A stretch of DNA of 64,000 bases from Cladopsammia gracilis (Eukaryota; Cnidaria; Anthozoa; Scleractinia; Dendrophylliidae): assembly GCA_022457155.1 (NCBI GenBank), contig JAJGOT010001134.1, positions 1 to 64,000 of the forward strand, given 5' to 3'. The notes below the pieces were generated by a model. That model worked only from the letters and a program-made list of their open reading frames with translations, searched no databases and was not told the origin of the DNA. Both the position numbers and the translations under genes were made by a program. Each line of letters opens with the position of its first letter. Position 1 is the first letter of the stretch. Positions 58,306-64,000 of the stretch are shown here, piece by piece.

Positions 58306-58918
58306 TAAAGTGATTTTAATAACTTTAAATTACTTTAATTAATTGTAATTTTATTACTGCATGGAATGGAACCATATTTCTAAATATTATACAATCAGGA
58401 CATAACGTAATGTGAAACAAAACAAAGCAAAGCAGCAGGAAAAGACTAGGTACTGTAATGTGAACAACGTTGGGCTGCTGCTACTGAGTTCACGCGATTT
58501 ACTTTTTCAAGAAATTGTCAGTTAATACACCCTGACGCTTCTCGACTAGTTCCCGCCATGACATGCTGGCTATATCGCATTTCTCGTCCACGTCAACGAT
58601 GCTTGTGTGTTGACAGGAAGTGTCAAAATGAACCAACAAGAGGGTATATCAGGAGCTAGTATACCGGAATCCTTTTGTTAAGAATGTTTACAGGCTACGT
58701 GCACACACCTCTCCCCAGTATCCCCTCATTTTCCCCACTCATTCGTGCACCGGTTTTTAGTTGCTCCCTACCTCTACAATTTTAACACCTGGAATAGGCT
58801 ATAGTAACAAAGATGCCTCTTACAAATTACTATTAACAGTTAAGGGTCAAGCTGTGGATTATCTCATGACTTCATTCAAATCACAATGACACCAGCTGTA
58901 TTACAATTTTCAACTTAC

Positions 58919-59110
58919 TTTTGTATCCTGTCTGCACTCAGGGCAAGTTATAACATGATCAGATCCTTGTTTCTTCACCAGTTTCACCAGGCATTGTTTA
59001 CAGTAAGTGTGCAGACATGGTAGGACCTTTGGTTCCTTAAACTGTTCCATGCAGATAGCACAAGTTAGTCGCTCATTAACCTCTTCAGGTGCAGCACAGG
59101 CCATTGTCAA
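58919..59110 (-). CDS. TRIM copy C, RING exon
   Basis: ATG at 59104 opens 62 codons of the C3HC4 RING finger with all eight zinc ligands. The acceptor TTTTTAG lies before 59110, and the donor is AAAA|GTAAGT at 58919. Joined in phase 0 to 51811-50159, it gives a 612-residue TRIM protein. As in the other copies, Val-Ser-stop follows the donor. Confidence 0.87.
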
Positions 59111-59535
59111 TCTAAAAAGTAAATCACAAATTAAAAAACATACCAATTCCGCATTTTTAACTTCTTAAAGGTAATCTAAATAGGCCTTTATTATAAATTG
59201 TACATACTAAAAGAAGCCCAACCATGTGTGGAATCAACCAAAAACAATACAATTGGAAATTTTACAAAATCAAGCTACCATTTACACTTTTGTTGAACCC
59301 CTAGTTTGATATGCGCTCATTTGACAGGCATTCTTGATTTAAGTTAGCTAAAACGATATGAAAGTACCACACAGATGAATTATTTTAATACTGGCGGAAG
59401 ATCGAGCACTGGGTCTAAGAGCGTGTCGTTGGTTGTTTACTGACATAATCTTTAACTATTTTAGTTTACTGCAGCTTTTACTGTTAATGCTTACAGTAAA
59501 TAGCTAAGAAGTGATCAGGAAGAAAATGAACTTAC

Positions 59536-59655
59536 TATTTTGTGGAAAAGATGTGAATTCTTCAGAAAAACTGCAAATTAGTTACTTCAAGGTTCACCAA
59601 CTAAAAGGAAGGAGTTCCAACATCGCGTGAGACAATGCCCGCTAGGCGTTCTGGG
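59536..59655 (-). other. TRIM copy C, 5' untranslated exon
   Basis: The donor AATA|GTAAGTTC at 59536 ends a region shared with copies A and B (GACAATGCCCGCTAGGCGTT on the plus strand). Upstream similarity with B continues to about 59865 (TTCACCGTTAAG / GTATTTAAACTTGTA), which should include the promoter. Confidence 0.55.
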
Positions 59656-59869
59656 TGTTTTCCTTTTTCCACGCTCCTCGCGCGCCTCGCGACTCGCGAA
59701 TCGGAGAAATGTAGCCCAGGCCAGCCGCCTCCCCCCTGTGCACAGGCTAATCAAATGACAAGCATTAATTTTCTGTTTCTCCTCATCTTTATATTTCACC
59801 GTTAAGTGGCCTGTGAACTTACGTTCTAAGTATTTTTTTTTTTTGTATTTAAACTTGTAACAGGAGCTC

Positions 59870-60502
59870 CTAGTTTTTTAATCCAGATCTGTCGGTACTC
59901 TTGACTTGGTATTAAATAGCTATAAGTAAAACAAAAACAAAACAAAACCTGTAATTGTTCTAATTTAGGTCTGTTGGCTTCCCCGTACTGCTAATTTGAG
60001 CTGATAGCCTGGTTAAAAGTGACGACAAATTAAATCATTCCTTGTTTCCTTAGAGATTTTTCAGCGTCACGCAAGTGTTTACCCTGGCTACAGAGGTCCG
60101 TTCTCTAAACACAGGAGCCCAAGAGTCAGGAGGGCTCCTACAAGAATAAAATAAATCGAATAAACGGTTCACTGAGAAGAAGCTCTCGAGACGGTTCATT
60201 TCTGCTTTTTCACTTGATCAGCGACGCGTAGAACAAAGGGCATGACGTCAATTCCCCCGAGGTCACCTTACAGTGTAAGTCCATCGGTTCTGTCACGATG
60301 CAGGTGATGGGTTCTAACCTGACTGAAAGCACGCTCCATTTCACTGACGCAATGATAAACAGTGGATATCAAGTGTATGAAGTTGCATGCAGCTACAACT
60401 GTAACACGTCAGGAAATAACCCGAGTTATTTCACGAGATAAATGCGTGTGCAGCTGACGGAAAGCAACCCAATCAACAAAATTCTTCAGAAGTGATTGAG
60501 AA
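59870..60502. other. Upstream region of the Rab-like gene
   Basis: No repeat was recognised. An AATAAAATAAATCGAATAAA stretch lies near 60145, and TGACGTCA-type motifs near 60243 (ATGACGTCAATT) and 60504 (ATGACGTCAGTT), the second overlapping the start codon. These fit CREB/ATF sites but may be chance. Confidence 0.4.
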
Positions 60503-61372
60503 ATGACGTCAGTTGAGGTCGCAGCAAGTTCGACCAAAGAATTAAAAGTCTCGCGCATGGATGAAAAGGTGGTCGCGGAATCCGCCACCGATCCGGAGGA
60601 AGGAAGGGAGGTGTTGCACACGGTTGAAATGGAGGTCACGGATGCAGCCGAAGCAGTAGACGGGAAAGTGATGAAGGAACGAGTGACTTTTTTGGAAATG
60701 AAAACGTTCAAGAAAAACGTCCGTTCAATATCACAGTTTGAACGCTTGGAAGAGACCACTGAATTGGACCCATTGAAAATCATCTGTGTAGGTAACTATA
60801 CAGGTGGGGTGCGAGCGAAGGGTGTTTTTATCAAGGATTATCTTGGAATTAAACCTGCATTGAGAGCCCATCCTTTCACCTGCATTGACTTTTATTTACA
60901 AAGAGTAGATTGGCGGCGCCGTGGAAACTTAAAAAGCCACTATTCCATAGTTCTCCAACTCTGCGAAATTTCCGAAACAGAGCGATTTTCTGCCATGACC
61001 AAGGTGTTCTTCCAGCATAGCCAGGGTGCTTTGGTGTTCTGGGGACCCCAAAATCCTTCATCGCTTGCTGGAGCGGTGCAGTGGAGATCAAAGATCGCAC
61101 AAGAAGTTTGTTCTCCGATTCCTTGCGTTTTAGTGACTGAAAATATTAAGGATTCGTGTGAAAATTCAGTGCAGTGGATTGGACCCGGGAAGATATTTGA
61201 GAGCGAGTTGGCACTGAATCAGTTTTGTAAAGATCACGGCTTTGTGGGTCATTTTGAGATCACGTTTCGTGATTGGGAAACTGGTGAAAAAAGCGTTTTC
61301 GGACAAGCTGTGAACTGTCTTCTTGACGAAATTTTGCAGAACGATGAAAAGAAAGACAATACTTGGATTTAA
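60503..61372 (+). CDS. Rab32/38-like pseudo-GTPase, intronless, 289 residues
   Basis: Residues 91-280 follow the Rab32/38 fold closely: LKIICVG (beta 1), IDF at 128-130 (switch I end), LQLCEISETERFSAMTKVFF at 151-170 (switch II; canonical Rab32 has LQLWDIAGQERF), AVQWRSKI at 191-198, PIPCVLV at 205-211, and FCKDHGFVGHFE at 241-252. The nucleotide motifs are all altered. The P-loop is GNYTGGVR with Val-Arg where Lys-Thr belongs. Asp-x-x-Gly has become Glu-Ile-Ser-Glu, and the catalytic Gln is Thr. The NKxD position reads ENIK, and SAK reads TFR. There is no C-terminal Cys for prenylation; it ends DNTWI. Residues 1-90 form an acidic extension of unknown role. GTP binding is therefore unlikely, although the intact frame argues for function. 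Start chosen as the first Met; Met19 is an alternative. Confidence 0.75.
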   Translation: MTSVEVAASSTKELKVSRMDEKVVAESATDPEEGREVLHTVEMEVTDAAEAVDGKVMKERVTFLEMKTFKKNVRSISQFERLEETTELDPLKIICVGNYTGGVRAKGVFIKDYLGIKPALRAHPFTCIDFYLQRVDWRRRGNLKSHYSIVLQLCEISETERFSAMTKVFFQHSQGALVFWGPQNPSSLAGAVQWRSKIAQEVCSPIPCVLVTENIKDSCENSVQWIGPGKIFESELALNQFCKDHGFVGHFEITFRDWETGEKSVFGQAVNCLLDEILQNDEKKDNTWI

Positions 61373-63902
<2,530 letters not shown>

Positions 63903-64000
63903 GATGAAAAGTGTGGCACATTTGTAACATTTTGTCTCCCTTTAAATAACTATGTCATGGAAGTTTCTTTATCCGAATAAAAGCAACTGAACAATAATTT

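Larger units (their letters stand above)
51812..58918 (-). other. TRIM copy C, intron 2 (about 7.1 kb)
   Basis: Aligns in patches with B and A near its 3' end (TTACCGTGTGATGTTA) and in the middle (AATTTGTGTGGG, GCACAGAG). Its right half, from about 53.4 to 58.8 kb, is private to this copy and holds a 178-bp repeat array, candidate plus-strand exons and a LINE fragment. Confidence 0.65.

Overview
The window looks like nuclear DNA of an invertebrate animal, most likely an anthozoan cnidarian and perhaps a stony coral. The evidence is an AT-rich, gene-poor sequence with spliced genes, an expanded TRIM-type E3 ligase family, RTE-like and BEL/Pao retroelements, a Tc1-like remnant, a multi-copy nuclease-like family I associate with cnidarians, and very many short elements with terminal inverted repeats (TIRs). 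The phylum is an inference; no marker gene settles it.

Layout. 258-772 is a small TIR element. 773-6078 is a tandem array with period 1681 bp, built of four 263-bp palindromic modules and three 1418-bp cores. 7028-8396 is a 5'-truncated RTE-like retrotransposon on the minus strand. From 8832 to about 59.9 kb the window is dominated by three tandem, minus-strand paralogues of one TRIM gene. Copy A (about 8.8-23.2 kb) keeps its 5' exon and RING exon but has no downstream exon here. Copies B (30.5-39.2 kb) and C (50.2-59.7 kb) each have a 5' untranslated exon, a RING exon, a 6-7 kb intron and one large exon encoding two B-boxes, a coiled coil, a filamin-type repeat and a possible SPRY-like C-terminus. 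The long introns align with each other, so insertions private to one copy can be seen: a dead BEL/Pao pol, a second locus of the palindromic-module type, several MITEs, a 20-bp minisatellite and a MULE-like element with a tRNA-like core.

Between copies A and B (23.2-30.5 kb) and between B and C (39.4-50.1 kb) I see only repeats, apart from a decayed zinc-cluster/PIN-like gene at 44.8-46.1 kb. To the right of copy C, 60503-61372 is an intact intronless ORF of 289 residues. It reads as a Rab32/38-type GTPase whose nucleotide-binding motifs are all eroded. The window ends in a CT microsatellite.

The most interesting items are: (1) palindromic modules in direct orientation flanking about 1.4-kb cores, at two unrelated loci, one of them an apparently identical tandem array bounded by TA; (2) the Rab-like pseudo-GTPase; (3) the TRIM trio, with a conserved N-terminal half and a diverged C-terminal half; (4) the MULE-like MITE with a tRNA-like centre. 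Everything here comes from reading the sequence; no database search was possible.
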